DNA of 64,000 nucleotides, taken from positions 20,403 through 84,402 of the forward strand of contig NZ_JQGC01000026.1 of NCBI RefSeq assembly GCF_000743575.1, in the 5' to 3' direction. The stretch comes from Devosia riboflavina (lineage in GTDB: Bacteria > Pseudomonadota > Alphaproteobacteria > Rhizobiales > Devosiaceae). Positions 8,415 through 17,887 of the stretch are shown one piece after another. The position numbers were made by a program, and so were the translations under genes. The notes below the pieces were generated by a model, which saw only the letters and a program-made list of their open reading frames with translations, made no database searches and was not told the origin of the DNA. How positions within the stretch are numbered: position 1 is the first letter of the stretch; every line of letters starts with the position of its first letter.

Positions 8415-10814
8415 TCAGGCGATGAATACGCCAACGGGACCGTCACCCTCTCCGGCAACGCATTTACCAAAACCCGACGTGTCGCCGAGGCCCGCAGAAT
8501 GCCACCGCGACAGATCGGCAAATAGTGTGAGCGTCACCCCAGCATGCTGGCGCCGAAATCCGAGGCGATCCTGACCACGGTCGATCGGCTCGTAGCTACC
8601 CTTGGAAAACAGCACTGGGTGGCTCTGGCGCAGCTTTAAGAGTTTCTGGGTCATCACCAGCTTGTCGTCCCGACCCGCTTCGGGTTTGGCTAGTCGTCTA
8701 CCGAGAGCTGCAAAGTCGAGAGGCCGGCGATTGTCCGGATCGACGAAGCTCTGCTCCCAGTCCTCGGCCCCGCGATAAATGTCGGGCACACCGGGGAGCG
8801 TGAATTTCAATGCGACATGGATCAGCGTCTTGCGCCGACCGATTGCTTCATAGCGCGCGCGCACCGAATGAAAGCTCTTAAGGAAGCCCTCGTCGGCAAG
8901 CATGCCGTCGATCATTTTCTCGACCTTCTTCTCATAGCCAAGATCATTGACACCCCAATCGCTGCGTTGCCGCGCCTCGCGCAGGGATTTGGTCATCGCG
9001 CCCTTGAGCCGATCGGCAAAATCCTGGGTGATCCCAGCAATCGGCCAACCGCCGAGGAGGAGTTGAAACAGCAGATAGAGATCGTTGGGATGAATATCTT
9101 CCGCCTTGCTGCCCAGAAGAGAACGCCAGGTGATCACCGCTTGCGCCCAGTGACCGGGATCATCGGCGAGGGCCGAAATCAGCAGCCGAATGTCCTCGCC
9201 TCTTTTGGTGTCGTGCGTTGACGTTCCAATCAGGCAAAGCGGATGCCGCTCCAATCGCCGGATATTTCTGTCGTGAAAGCTTGTGATCGATTGATTGAAC
9301 CTGTCGGGATGGGCGCCGACCTCATTGAGCGAGACCAGGCGATTGTAGCGGTAAAGAGATGTGTCCTCGACGCCCTTGGCCATCACTGGACCCGTATATT
9401 GCTGAAAGCGACCGACGACCTCCGCGGCGTGATGCGCGTCGTAGCTGCTGTTCAGAGTGCCGTAGAGAAGTGCCGCGATAAAGTCGAAGGTCGCTGGCTG
9501 AATTTGCGGCTGCACGCGGGCGGCTCGCGCCAGAGCAAGGGAGAGCTCACGGCGATCCATCGACCCGGGAACGCCATTGTGGGCATAGACGCGATAAACA
9601 TCGAGCTGCGCAATCAGCTCGCGCCAGACACGCTTCAGGGCGTGCTCGGTGAGATCAGCCGACGCGGCAAAGGACCAGGCCAGGCGAGCCGTGCGGCTTG
9701 CCAGAGTGCCCAACTCCGCGGCAAGCTCATTGTCCATCACCCGCAACTTGCAGCGATAGGCCTCGTCATGCGGGGCCGGCACCGCCCCGACGAACCCCTT
9801 GTACGCTTCGGTCAGGGCCTGCTCCCCTTCGGCTCGGGTCAGCACTCGGGTCAGATCGGCGCCCACTTCATAGCCAGTCGTACCCTCGACCGGCCAGTCG
9901 CGGCGAAGATATTCGTGCGGCGCGAGGATCTTTTCGACGGCGAGATAGATAGGCCGCGGCGATTTGCGCCGGAGCATTTTCAAGTAGCCCAGCGGATCGA
10001 GAAGACCATCGATATGGTCGATCCGCAGACCGTCCACCAAACCCTCTGCAATGAGGGAAAAGATCAGCGCGTGTGCATGATCGAACACCTCAGGGCGATC
10101 GATCTGGATGCCAGCCAATTCGCTGTTGATGAAGAAGCGCCGATAGTTGATCTCGTGAGCGGCCGTTGCGAAATGGGCGAGACGCCAATGCTGGCGCGAT
10201 ATGAGTTCTCGCAGCGCTTCGGGATCAGCGTGCGCGGCCACGACGTCATCGACATCGCCATAACGGCTGATGAGAGCAACGCTATCGTCAGTCCGGATGG
10301 GCAGTTTCTCCTTATCATAGGCCCAGACTGCAAACCCCTCGGCATCCGCCTTGAGGCAAATGTCGCCGTCGGCCAAAACCTCGGCAAAGGACTTGCCGAG
10401 AAAAGGCACGAGCACTTTGCCGTCCATGTCCGGACGCGACGGATGCCAATCGATGTCGAACCACTCAGCATAGGGGCTGTCCGGACCATGCCTGAGGACA
10501 TCGAGCCAGAGAGCATTGCTGGCCCCGCCGATACCCATGTGGTTGGGCACGAAGTCGAGAATGATCCCCATGCCCCGCGCCTCTAGCGCAGCGGCGAGTG
10601 CCCGGAAATCATCGAGAGTACCGATCTCGGGGTTGATCCGTGTATGGTCAACCGTGTCATACCCGTGCGTACTGCCGGGCTGCGCCATGAGAATGGGCGA
10701 AAGATAGACGTGGCTGACACCCAGTTCGTCGAGATAGGGCACCAGCACCCTGGCATCGGCGAGGCTGAAATCCTTATTGAGCTGCAGACGATAGGTAGCG
10801 CGAGGCTGCTTCAC
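8415..10814 (-). CDS. treY: Maltooligosyl trehalose synthase
   Basis: 799 residues, GH13 family. It converts the reducing end of a maltooligosaccharide into a terminal trehalosyl unit. Visible family signatures: ATYRLQLNKDF at the N-terminus, the TreY-specific THGYDTVDHTRINPEIG, catalytic-region motifs ILDFVPNHMG, GLRIDHIDGL and the LAVEKIL acid/base region, and GTSTHDTKRGED. The GTG start at 10814 overlaps the treZ stop in a GTGA, so the two are translationally coupled. With TreZ this gives trehalose from glycogen-type glucans. The debranching enzyme gene treX, often a neighbour, is not in the window. Confidence 0.96.
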   Translation of the reverse strand: MKQPRATYRLQLNKDFSLADARVLVPYLDELGVSHVYLSPILMAQPGSTHGYDTVDHTRINPEIGTLDDFRALAAALEARGMGIILDFVPNHMGIGGASNALWLDVLRHGPDSPYAEWFDIDWHPSRPDMDGKVLVPFLGKSFAEVLADGDICLKADAEGFAVWAYDKEKLPIRTDDSVALISRYGDVDDVVAAHADPEALRELISRQHWRLAHFATAAHEINYRRFFINSELAGIQIDRPEVFDHAHALIFSLIAEGLVDGLRIDHIDGLLDPLGYLKMLRRKSPRPIYLAVEKILAPHEYLRRDWPVEGTTGYEVGADLTRVLTRAEGEQALTEAYKGFVGAVPAPHDEAYRCKLRVMDNELAAELGTLASRTARLAWSFAASADLTEHALKRVWRELIAQLDVYRVYAHNGVPGSMDRRELSLALARAARVQPQIQPATFDFIAALLYGTLNSSYDAHHAAEVVGRFQQYTGPVMAKGVEDTSLYRYNRLVSLNEVGAHPDRFNQSITSFHDRNIRRLERHPLCLIGTSTHDTKRGEDIRLLISALADDPGHWAQAVITWRSLLGSKAEDIHPNDLYLLFQLLLGGWPIAGITQDFADRLKGAMTKSLREARQRSDWGVNDLGYEKKVEKMIDGMLADEGFLKSFHSVRARYEAIGRRKTLIHVALKFTLPGVPDIYRGAEDWEQSFVDPDNRRPLDFAALGRRLAKPEAGRDDKLVMTQKLLKLRQSHPVLFSKGSYEPIDRGQDRLGFRRQHAGVTLTLFADLSRWHSAGLGDTSGFGKCVAGEGDGPVGVFIA

Positions 10815-12661
10815 TTGCGCGCCTCGCTGCGCAGCATCAGGGTGCAGTCGCTGGGCAAAATCCAGAAATGTTCGGGGTCAACCGGTCGGCGCCCTGCGCC
10901 ATCATAATCGGGATGCTCGCTGCTCCAGGCCAGCGACCAGACGTTCCCATCTGGCGGCGCCAACAGCGGTTCCGCGGTGACCGCCATGGGCAGGTCGCGA
11001 CCGAGGTTGAAGAGGATGAGCCGGTGTCCCGCTGGCTCCGGCGTCATATAGCGCAGCAGCAGGGCGCCATCTCCGAGCACTGCCCCGTCAATCCATCGCT
11101 CAGTCTCCTGCGAAAAAACAGGGTCTGTCCGGCGCAGCGTCAGCAGGTCACGATGGAGCGCAAGTAACCCCTGATGCCGTTCCGCCTCGGCCCAATCGAG
11201 CTTGCTCTGCGCAAAGGTTGCCGGATCCGCCGGATCGGCCAGGCGCTCCAGCATGGCGGGATCGGCAACACCTGGGAAATTCTTCAACGACGTCCTGCGT
11301 CCTGCCGCGACCGCCTTGCCATGCTCGCCCTCAATGCCAAAGAAATAATAGAACGGCCGGGTCGAGCCGAATTCCTGACCCTGGAAAAGGCAAGGCGTCT
11401 GAGGTGCCAACAGCAGTATGCCTGTGATGGCCCGCAGACACGCGGGACTGAGCAGCGAACTCAACCGAAGACCACGCGGCGAATTGGCGACCTGATCGTG
11501 GTTTTCAAGGAAATGGACGAAATGCCGGGGCGGCGTCTCGAGATTATAGGTCCCGTAGGTCTTGTCACGGGCATCCGAGCGCTGGCCCTGGTAAAGAAAA
11601 CCATATTTCAGCGCCGAGACCAGTTCCTGCGGTGTGCCGCGATAATCGCGATAGTAGAAATCGTCGTGCCCGATGGTGGCGACCCGCAGCGTGTGCTGAA
11701 AATCATCGCTATACATCGCATCGACGCCGAAGCCGCCGATATCAGGGCTTTCGATCATCCGCCGTTCCTGCGGCTGGTTCTCGACCACGACATAAGCCGA
11801 GCGCGGCTTGGCGGCCTCTCTCACCGCTTCCGTCAATTCGGCGAGGATATGTCGCTCACTGCTGTCGAACATGGCCTGCACCGCATCGATCCGCAGCCCA
11901 TCGAGGTGAAAATCCCGGATCCAGTAGACGGCATTGTCGATGATGAAATCCCGAACAGCTCGCGCACCTTCCCCATCGAAGTTAAAACTGGCGCCCCATT
12001 CGTTCTCGTAGCGGCTGGTCAAGTAGTGGTCGGAATATGCCCGGTAATGGTCCCCAAGCCCCACGTGATTGTAGACGACGTCGAGAATGACCCCCACGCC
12101 GACACTGTGCGCCGCATCGATGAAAGCGCGCATCTCGTTGATCGTTCCGTAAGGAGCAAAGGGCGCAAAAGGCAGCGTTGTGTCGTAGCCCCAGCCGAAA
12201 GCGCCGCTGAAGGTACCCACCGGCATGAGCTGAATAACTGTGATGCCAAGGCTCTTTAGATGCTCGAGTTTAGTCGCTGCCGCGAGCCAAGTACCCTCAT
12301 TCGTGAACGTACCGACATGAAGCTCATAGATCACCTGGTCTCCATTCGACACGCCGCCCCAAAGGCTGTCAGTCCAGGCAAAATTGCTCGAAACGACCAC
12401 CGATGGCCCGTCATTGCCGCCAGGCTGAAAGCGAGACGCCAAGTCCGGTACGGGATTTCCCCCATCCAATCGGAACGTATAGCGGGCCCCGTTGCCAACA
12501 CCATCTACAAGGCCACCAAAATAGCCATCCCCTAAGTCGTCCAGTTTGAGCAGGCCCTTCCCCTCGATCTCGACTTCCGCGCGAGCCCGGCCCAGGGCCC
12601 AAACGAGAAAATGGGTCCCCTGCTCATTGGGAATTGCCCCGAAATTTCTACGAAGTGACAT
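10811..12661 (-). CDS. treZ: Maltooligosyl trehalose trehalohydrolase
   Basis: 616 residues, GH13 family. It cleaves maltooligosyl-trehalose to release free trehalose. An N-terminal beta-sandwich (about 1-90) precedes the barrel, which shows YELHVGTFTNEGTW, LDVVYNHVGLGDHY, GLRIDAVQAMFD, VVVENQPQE and FLENHDQVANS, all placed as in TreZ. It is the first gene of a two-gene operon with treY. Twenty-four to 56 bases upstream of the ATG lies an excellent EcfG-type promoter, so trehalose synthesis is probably part of the general stress response, as in other alphaproteobacteria. Confidence 0.96.
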   Translation of the reverse strand: MSLRRNFGAIPNEQGTHFLVWALGRARAEVEIEGKGLLKLDDLGDGYFGGLVDGVGNGARYTFRLDGGNPVPDLASRFQPGGNDGPSVVVSSNFAWTDSLWGGVSNGDQVIYELHVGTFTNEGTWLAAATKLEHLKSLGITVIQLMPVGTFSGAFGWGYDTTLPFAPFAPYGTINEMRAFIDAAHSVGVGVILDVVYNHVGLGDHYRAYSDHYLTSRYENEWGASFNFDGEGARAVRDFIIDNAVYWIRDFHLDGLRIDAVQAMFDSSERHILAELTEAVREAAKPRSAYVVVENQPQERRMIESPDIGGFGVDAMYSDDFQHTLRVATIGHDDFYYRDYRGTPQELVSALKYGFLYQGQRSDARDKTYGTYNLETPPRHFVHFLENHDQVANSPRGLRLSSLLSPACLRAITGILLLAPQTPCLFQGQEFGSTRPFYYFFGIEGEHGKAVAAGRRTSLKNFPGVADPAMLERLADPADPATFAQSKLDWAEAERHQGLLALHRDLLTLRRTDPVFSQETERWIDGAVLGDGALLLRYMTPEPAGHRLILFNLGRDLPMAVTAEPLLAPPDGNVWSLAWSSEHPDYDGAGRRPVDPEHFWILPSDCTLMLRSEARK

Positions 12662-12692
12662 GGAAAGGCTCGGGCGGGCGGACAGAAGAGAA

Positions 12693-12717
12693 AACGGCTA
12701 TGACCGCCTGGGGTTCC
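12693..12717 (-). promoter_or_regulatory. EcfG-type (general stress sigma factor) promoter of treZY
   Basis: On the minus strand GGAAC (12717-12713), a 16-base spacer, then CGTT (12696-12693). This is an exact match to the alphaproteobacterial EcfG consensus and ends 31 bases before the treZ ATG. Confidence 0.75.
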
Positions 12718-12921
12718 TGTGCTGCTAGCCAATCACGTTTCCTCGCCTACTGATATCGGCAGGATGAAGCTCTAGCGTCCGCAAACACCACGTGATTTTC
12801 TGTGTCGGGGCAGAACCGATCCATCAGATGATCGAAACACCGCCCTTGGGAGGTAGAACTGCGCCGATTTCTAGGTGAACGCTGGGCGTCGGTTTCCGCG
12901 ATCCACGTCGCCGTTGGGCTG

Positions 12922-14370
12922 ATGCTGGCCTTCATCGCCCTGTTCATTGCGATCTTCGCGTATTTTGTCGCTGCCGGTGTCCGCCAGACGCAGCAGAATT
13001 TAGACGATCGCTCCAAGGCGGCTGCCCAGGTCGTCGCGACCAACGCCTATTGGGTAAACGAGGTCGCCAACCAAACGCTGCGGCGAGTAGATGCTGCCCT
13101 GGGCCCCCAGATGTCTGGTGACAGCGCGTCCATTCAAGCTGTCCTTGATGGCCTGCCTTCCGTGGTGGAAGTCTATGTTATCGACGCGGAAGCACACACA
13201 ATTTACGCGACGGTACCAGGAGCCAGCGAGGTCTCTGTGGCAGATCGCGAGTATTTTGTGGCAGTCCGAGATGGAGTTGAGTTCTATACCTCTCCTATGA
13301 TCGTCAGCCGCTTGACCGGCGACCGCATATTCGTCTTCAGCAAACGGGTAGAGCGCGACGGAGCTTTTGCAGGCGCGATCATGGTCTCGTACTCTGATCG
13401 ACTTCTCGAAGGCCTGTGGCATACGCTCGATCTCGATGCAGGCTCGACGGTCAGCTTTGTACGTGATGATGGGCAACTGATGGCGCGCTATCCTGCACCA
13501 GACGCTCCCGTGGATCTTTCGACCACCCCTCTCTTCAGCCAGTTTTTGCCGGTCAATTCGGAAGGTACATATACCTCGTCGAGTTCGCCGGTGGACGGTA
13601 TCGCCCGGGTGGTGAGCTACGAGAGAGTTGAAGGCACCCGAATAATCGCCCTTGCCTCGATAGCATCGACGGCGACATGGGCATCTTTCAGGGGTGCCGT
13701 TTTCACCGTCCTCCTCATCGTTTCGCCGATCGTATTGGGCCTCGCCTTGGGTTGCTGGTGGATCGTAATTCTCCTCAAACGGGATTCTCGCCAGGCGGCA
13801 GAAATGACAATGCTGTTCCGGGAGATTCACCACCGGATCAAGAACAACATGCAGTCCATTCAGGCGCTGGTGGGATTGCAGAACATTCCGGAGACTGCCA
13901 AGCACGATCTGCGCTCCCGTTTTGCGGCAATGGCGGCAATGCATGAGCACATCTACAGGCATGATCGATACGCGAGCATCGACGCCAAAGATCTAGTTCC
14001 GGCCATAGTCGATGAGGTGATCGCGGCCTACGGATCAAGCGCCGAGGTCAGTTACTCGCTTTCATCGGTTCAAGTCGGTCGTGATCAAGCTACCCCGCTC
14101 GCGCTATTGTTGAGCGAGCTCGTCACAAACTCCCTAAAGTATGCGTTTCGCGAGGGCGTTCAGGGACAAATTTCTATTTCTCTATGGCCAGCAGCGGATG
14201 GAATGGCGACGCTCGTGGTGCGAGACAATGGAGTGGGCCTGCCGGAGGGGCCACGGGGTGGAAGCATGGGCATGCGTTTGGTGAAGGGTGTCGTATCACA
14301 GCTCGGTGGGGAACACAGTTTCCGCAACGAGGGCGGAGCCCTATTTGAGGCAAAGCTGCGGTTGATCTAG
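12922..14370 (+). CDS. Membrane sensor histidine kinase, HisKA_2 type
   Basis: 482 residues. First transmembrane helix at 1-20, an extracytoplasmic Cache-like sensor domain (about 30-250), second helix about 258-284, then the H-box FREIHHRIKNN (phospho-acceptor His near 303-304) of the HisKA_2 family and an ATPase domain with ELVTNSLKYAF and DNGVGLP. In alphaproteobacteria such kinases often feed the PhyR general-stress pathway; the EcfG-type promoter of the divergent treZ makes that plausible but unproven. The ATG used here lies inside the first helix. No ATG, GTG or TTG precedes it in frame, but a CTG at 12859 follows GGGAGG at good spacing and would add a 21-residue N-terminus. Confidence 0.9.
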   Translation: MLAFIALFIAIFAYFVAAGVRQTQQNLDDRSKAAAQVVATNAYWVNEVANQTLRRVDAALGPQMSGDSASIQAVLDGLPSVVEVYVIDAEAHTIYATVPGASEVSVADREYFVAVRDGVEFYTSPMIVSRLTGDRIFVFSKRVERDGAFAGAIMVSYSDRLLEGLWHTLDLDAGSTVSFVRDDGQLMARYPAPDAPVDLSTTPLFSQFLPVNSEGTYTSSSSPVDGIARVVSYERVEGTRIIALASIASTATWASFRGAVFTVLLIVSPIVLGLALGCWWIVILLKRDSRQAAEMTMLFREIHHRIKNNMQSIQALVGLQNIPETAKHDLRSRFAAMAAMHEHIYRHDRYASIDAKDLVPAIVDEVIAAYGSSAEVSYSLSSVQVGRDQATPLALLLSELVTNSLKYAFREGVQGQISISLWPAADGMATLVVRDNGVGLPEGPRGGSMGMRLVKGVVSQLGGEHSFRNEGGALFEAKLRLI

Positions 14371-14633
14371 CCCACGATCATAGCGCGCCGGATTTTGCGA
14401 CAGAGGCAAGGCTGCGATTAAGATCGTCGCGGTGGTCGCAAGACGGTTCCAGACCGACGGCGATCAGTTCGAATACGCCTGGACCACATGGTTTTCTAAG
14501 TGTGCTGGATCATTCCATCAACTGGCCGCGGATCCCACGTAATTCGGGCGCCGTTGCTCCACCAGCTGGTTCCAGATCAAGGGGATCGAACAAACGACAT
14601 CGCCGTTGTGGGAGACTACCAAGGAGAACGGTC

Positions 14634-14849
14634 ATGTACGAGGATACGGAAAAGTTCGTCGATCTCGACTTCGAGCAACGGGTTCGACAGACGGCATATC
14701 ATTTATGGGAGGATGACGGCCGACCTTTTGGCGATGAGAAGAAATATTGGTTCATCGCCTTGGAACGGCTGCTCGCCGAACGTCCCGAAGCGACGCAAAC
14801 AAAACCGTTGCAGGCACCAGGACTCAGCTCAGAAGCCCGCGACGTCTGA
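14634..14849 (+). CDS. DUF2934 small protein
   Basis: 71 residues. The segment RQTAYHLWEDDGRPFGD, then EKKYWFIALERLL is the DUF2934 signature (AY-LWE-x-x-G-x-P-x-G). Function is unknown; members are common in stress-related neighbourhoods of Hyphomicrobiales. ATG at 14634 is preceded by AAGGAG. A near match to the EcfG promoter (GGATC-N17-CGTT, 14530-14555, one base off) lies about 80 bases upstream. Confidence 0.85.
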   Translation: MYEDTEKFVDLDFEQRVRQTAYHLWEDDGRPFGDEKKYWFIALERLLAERPEATQTKPLQAPGLSSEARDV

Positions 14850-15052
14850 CGATTGTAAGTGACGCTGACCTTGGAGAAGCCTTTTCGCCTCCCCGGGCGA
14901 TTTGACAAATTATCTTCCCTGCCAACCTAACGGTCAACGGTCGGTTCCAATGATGCGGCGTGTCGAGCATAAAGCTCCAGATCGTAATCTTGTATAATGG
15001 CTTCGCATCGAGTTCGTTGGGCGACCCGGGCATATAGATTTTCAGCCCTAAA

Positions 15053-15259
15053 CTACCTCAGCAGACGCCCTCTATCTTCTTTGCGAGTCAAGTGTTCACG
15101 ACCGGCGGTTGTCAACGCTGGTCCACCTTCCTTCTGTTCGATGAGCGCAAGCGACAGAGGCTTGGCAAAGTGCTGGGGATCAACATCGGTAGGTTGATCC
15201 AGGGACCCGAAGCGTGCAAGCGTTTCCAATTCTTCGTAGGTGAGATCGTCGTCTGTCAT
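15053..15259 (-). CDS. Hypothetical small protein
   Basis: 68 residues, acidic N-terminus (MTDDDLTYEELETLARFG) and basic C-terminus (LTRKEDRGRLLR). The middle segment, LALIEQKEGGPALTTAGREHL, could be a small winged-helix-like element because it ends in the 'ALTTAGREHL' pattern seen in DNA-binding wings. ATG at 15259 follows GGGAGG at ideal spacing, which supports a real gene. No family recognised. Confidence 0.7.
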   Translation of the reverse strand: MTDDDLTYEELETLARFGSLDQPTDVDPQHFAKPLSLALIEQKEGGPALTTAGREHLTRKEDRGRLLR

Positions 15260-15334
15260 CGTGTCCTCCCAATACGTTCCGCTCCAACAGCGGTTGCGCC
15301 TATCTGGTTGCACGTCGTCAAAGCTGGAGCCGTT

Positions 15335-15955
15335 CTAGCGCAATAGACCCTCGCGCTCGAAAGCATCCCAGCCCACGAGATTTGGTTTTTCCTCGCTCTC
15401 GGTGCCGGTTTCCTTTGCTTTTTTGTCCGCCCTTGCGAGCTTTGCTTTCCAGGCCGCTTTTCGCCGGTTCTCGGCTGCCGTGAGGGCATCATCTTCGCGC
15501 CACGTCGTAACAAGATCGTCGTCGAGAATGTCTTCTACCTTGCGGGGACTAAAGACGTGGAAGGTAATCTTTCTTGCTCGACCTCGCAATTTCACGGTGC
15601 GAGTGCCTGCGCTCGGGAGGCGGCCATCCTTGAGCCAACGGTGACGTTCGGTGGTCGAAATGGAGAGAATATCCTCAATCTCGCGAGGAATGACCGGGAG
15701 ATCTTCGATACCGTCAAGCTTTCGCGTTACAATTGACGAGGCCTTGCTGAACTCTGCCCGCTTCTCCACCGGCATGCGCAACACCATGGTCCCCGCAACG
15801 ACGTCGAGCGACTTCTTGACCGTGCTGGGCAGGCTGGCGCGAACTTCGAGCAGAAGGCCCTTGGCCCGCACAGACGAGCCCAGGGTTGCGGAAGGAGGCA
15901 GAGGCCATTCTGCGATCAGGTCGGCTGGGAGAACGGGTTTGTGCTTGGATGGCAT
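15335..15955 (-). CDS. Hypothetical protein with a helix-turn-helix-like segment
   Basis: About 206 residues from the ATG at 15955; the frame stays open for a further 60 codons and no Shine-Dalgarno sequence clearly fixes the start. Residues around 112-160 (IEDILSISTTERHRWLKDGRLP) look like a MerR/excisionase-type helix-turn-helix in which the second helix recognises DNA. The C-terminus is a long lysine-rich helix with AWKAKLARADKKAKE. I recognise no named family. A DNA-binding or structural role is a guess. It lies 75 bases upstream of a small hypothetical gene on the same strand. Confidence 0.6.
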   Translation of the reverse strand: MPSKHKPVLPADLIAEWPLPPSATLGSSVRAKGLLLEVRASLPSTVKKSLDVVAGTMVLRMPVEKRAEFSKASSIVTRKLDGIEDLPVIPREIEDILSISTTERHRWLKDGRLPSAGTRTVKLRGRARKITFHVFSPRKVEDILDDDLVTTWREDDALTAAENRRKAAWKAKLARADKKAKETGTESEEKPNLVGWDAFEREGLLR

Positions 15956-16339
15956 TAGGTCGAGATAGCCACAGTCTTCATCGACTGCAATGCGTTCCCT
16001 CTCGCCAAGTTGGTCATATGCGGTCTTTTCCGAGCCCCATTGCGGTCTGGGCAGGATTACAAAGACTCGGCATTCTAAAGCTGCGCTGCTCAGGGGGCGC
16101 TGCGTGCGCCCGATGTGCCTTTCCCGATCTGGCATGGACTCCTGCCCGAAGCTGCGGTCATGATAGATATCCGGGGCCTAGCGGCTTCGTTCCTGCGTTC
16201 TGCACACCGGTATGTGATCCTCTTCAGTGCAACGCGCCGACTGACCATGACTTCTACTGGCAGGCAATCTTGCCCGACACCCGACGAGCGCACTCGTTAG
16301 CGTCATGCGTTCGCGCATCAGCCGTCAGAGGAGACCCCG
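15956..16339. other. Divergent intergenic region
   Basis: 384 bases between the HTH-like gene and the sugar dehydrogenase gene. It should carry the promoters of both. No repeat, RNA gene or clear promoter consensus seen. The minus frame of the HTH-like gene remains open through part of it. Confidence 0.35.
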
Positions 16340-17569
16340 ATGCGCCTTATACAAGTCTTGCTCGCAAGTACCGTCACCTATGCAGCACTGCTACCCGTCA
16401 TTGTAACAGGCGAGGACAGCCGCTCTGCTGAAACGCAGACCGCAAACGCGCCGGATCAGCAACCAGCCTTCAATGGCCAGACGCGCGCTCCGCAGCCGGC
16501 CCAGACGCCGGAGGTTGAAACAACTACGATTGCGGAGGACCTGCCCCAACTCTGGTCGCTCGAATTTCTGCCCGATAGCAGGATGCTCGTGACGACCAAG
16601 GCAGGCGAGATGCATATCGTCACTCCCGAAGGCGAAGTTGGCGAGCCCTTAGGGGGCCTTCCGGATGTTGACGATCGCGGCCAGGGAGGCCTGCTCGATG
16701 TGGCTTTGGCGCCCGACTTCGATAGTTCAGGGCGAATCTTTTTCTCCTTTTCAGAACCCCGTGACGGGGGCAACGGCACGAGCGTTGCCTCCGCCACGCT
16801 CTCGCTCGACGACGCCAATGGCGGAACTCTTGATGATCTGGAGGTCATCTTCCAGCAAACCCCCGCTTATGACGGCGACAAGCACTTTGGCTCCCGCCTG
16901 GTCTTTGCCCCTGATGCAAGCCTGTTCGTTACCGTGGGTGAGCGATCGGATGTCGAAACACGCAACCAGGCGCAGGATATCTCAAGCGGACTGGGCAAGG
17001 TCTTCCGCATCGGGGCCGATGGCGCTCCCCTTTCGGACAACCCGTTCATCTCGACCGAAGGCGCCTTGCCCCAAATCTGGAGTTTTGGTCATCGTAACAT
17101 GCAGGCAGCAGCGCTTGATGGCGAAGGTCGGCTCTGGACCGTCGAGCATGGGCCAATGGGTGGGGACGAACTCAATCGGCCAGAAGCGGGCGTCAACTAC
17201 GGCTGGCCGGAAGTGACTTATGGCCTCGACTATAGCGGCGAACCAATTGGCGACGGCGTCACCGCTATGGAGGGGACGACCCAGCCCATTTACTACTGGG
17301 ACCCCGTTATAGCGCCATCGGGCATGGCGTTCTATGCGGGCAGCGAATTCCCCGAATGGCAGGACGCATTCTTGATCGGCGGTTTGGTTTCTGAAGGTCT
17401 TGTCGTCGTCCACCTCCAGGACGACAAGGTGGCTCACGAGGAGCGCGTACCGCTCAATGCGCGCGTGCGCGATGTCAAGGTGGGACCTGACGAAGCAGTT
17501 TACGCGGTCACTGAGAACCCCGACGCTGGAACTTCGACCATAGTTCGCCTGACCAAAGGCAGATCTTGA
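16340..17569 (+). CDS. PQQ-dependent sugar dehydrogenase (soluble Gdh/Asd-type beta-propeller)
   Basis: 409 residues with an N-terminal export signal (MRLIQVLLASTVTYAALLPV) followed by a Pro/Gln-rich linker. From residue ~60 the sequence follows the glucose/sorbosone dehydrogenase fold: LPQLWSLEFLPDSRMLVT, GQGGLLDVALAPDF, DKHFGSRLVFAPD, IWSFGHRNMQAAALD, EHGPMGGDELN and GVNYGWP. The last four are the PQQ/calcium-binding region of the Asd/YliI family. It probably oxidises aldoses in the periplasm. ATG at 16340 follows GAGGAGA. Transcribed alone. A second, membrane-bound PQQ enzyme is encoded at about 31-34 kb. Confidence 0.9.
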   Translation: MRLIQVLLASTVTYAALLPVIVTGEDSRSAETQTANAPDQQPAFNGQTRAPQPAQTPEVETTTIAEDLPQLWSLEFLPDSRMLVTTKAGEMHIVTPEGEVGEPLGGLPDVDDRGQGGLLDVALAPDFDSSGRIFFSFSEPRDGGNGTSVASATLSLDDANGGTLDDLEVIFQQTPAYDGDKHFGSRLVFAPDASLFVTVGERSDVETRNQAQDISSGLGKVFRIGADGAPLSDNPFISTEGALPQIWSFGHRNMQAAALDGEGRLWTVEHGPMGGDELNRPEAGVNYGWPEVTYGLDYSGEPIGDGVTAMEGTTQPIYYWDPVIAPSGMAFYAGSEFPEWQDAFLIGGLVSEGLVVVHLQDDKVAHEERVPLNARVRDVKVGPDEAVYAVTENPDAGTSTIVRLTKGRS

Positions 17570-17814
17570 GCAACGGCCGTGTAGCGAGGCATTCTGTGTC
17601 TCACTCTATTTCTGCTGCAAATCATTACCCAATAGCTGTGAGCGACTTCGCGATCCACCAAGGCCCTCGGCGAGTGTTAGGAGCTGCCATGGATGCCATT
17701 CGAGTTGGCTCGGTTCGGGATGGGATCGGCAGCGGCCGATCGACGGCTTGTTTGACAAACTCAGTGGCTGCCTTGATCCGGCTGATCACGTTTTCTCGCC
17801 TCGATCACTTCGAC

Positions 17815-17839
17815 GGAACAGCCGAGTACCGCACCCGTT
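17815..17839 (+). promoter_or_regulatory. EcfG-type promoter
   Basis: GGAAC (17815-17819), 16-base spacer, CGTT (17836-17839), 48 bases before the ATG of the Gly/Gln-rich small protein. Exact consensus match. The remaining gene-free sequence from 17570 to 17887 shows nothing else recognisable. Confidence 0.75.
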
Positions 17840-17887
17840 TTCTCAGAGCCGGGTCCTTAGGCCCGGACAACCGGAGGAGGAACTCCT

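Noticed and set aside
9243..10586. Plus-strand open frame of 447 codons opposite treY
   Set aside because: Antisense of a clear treY gene; no family resemblance and no ribosome site.
11174..12259. Plus-strand open frame of 361 codons opposite treZ
   Set aside because: Shadow of treZ, which carries all catalytic motifs on the minus strand.
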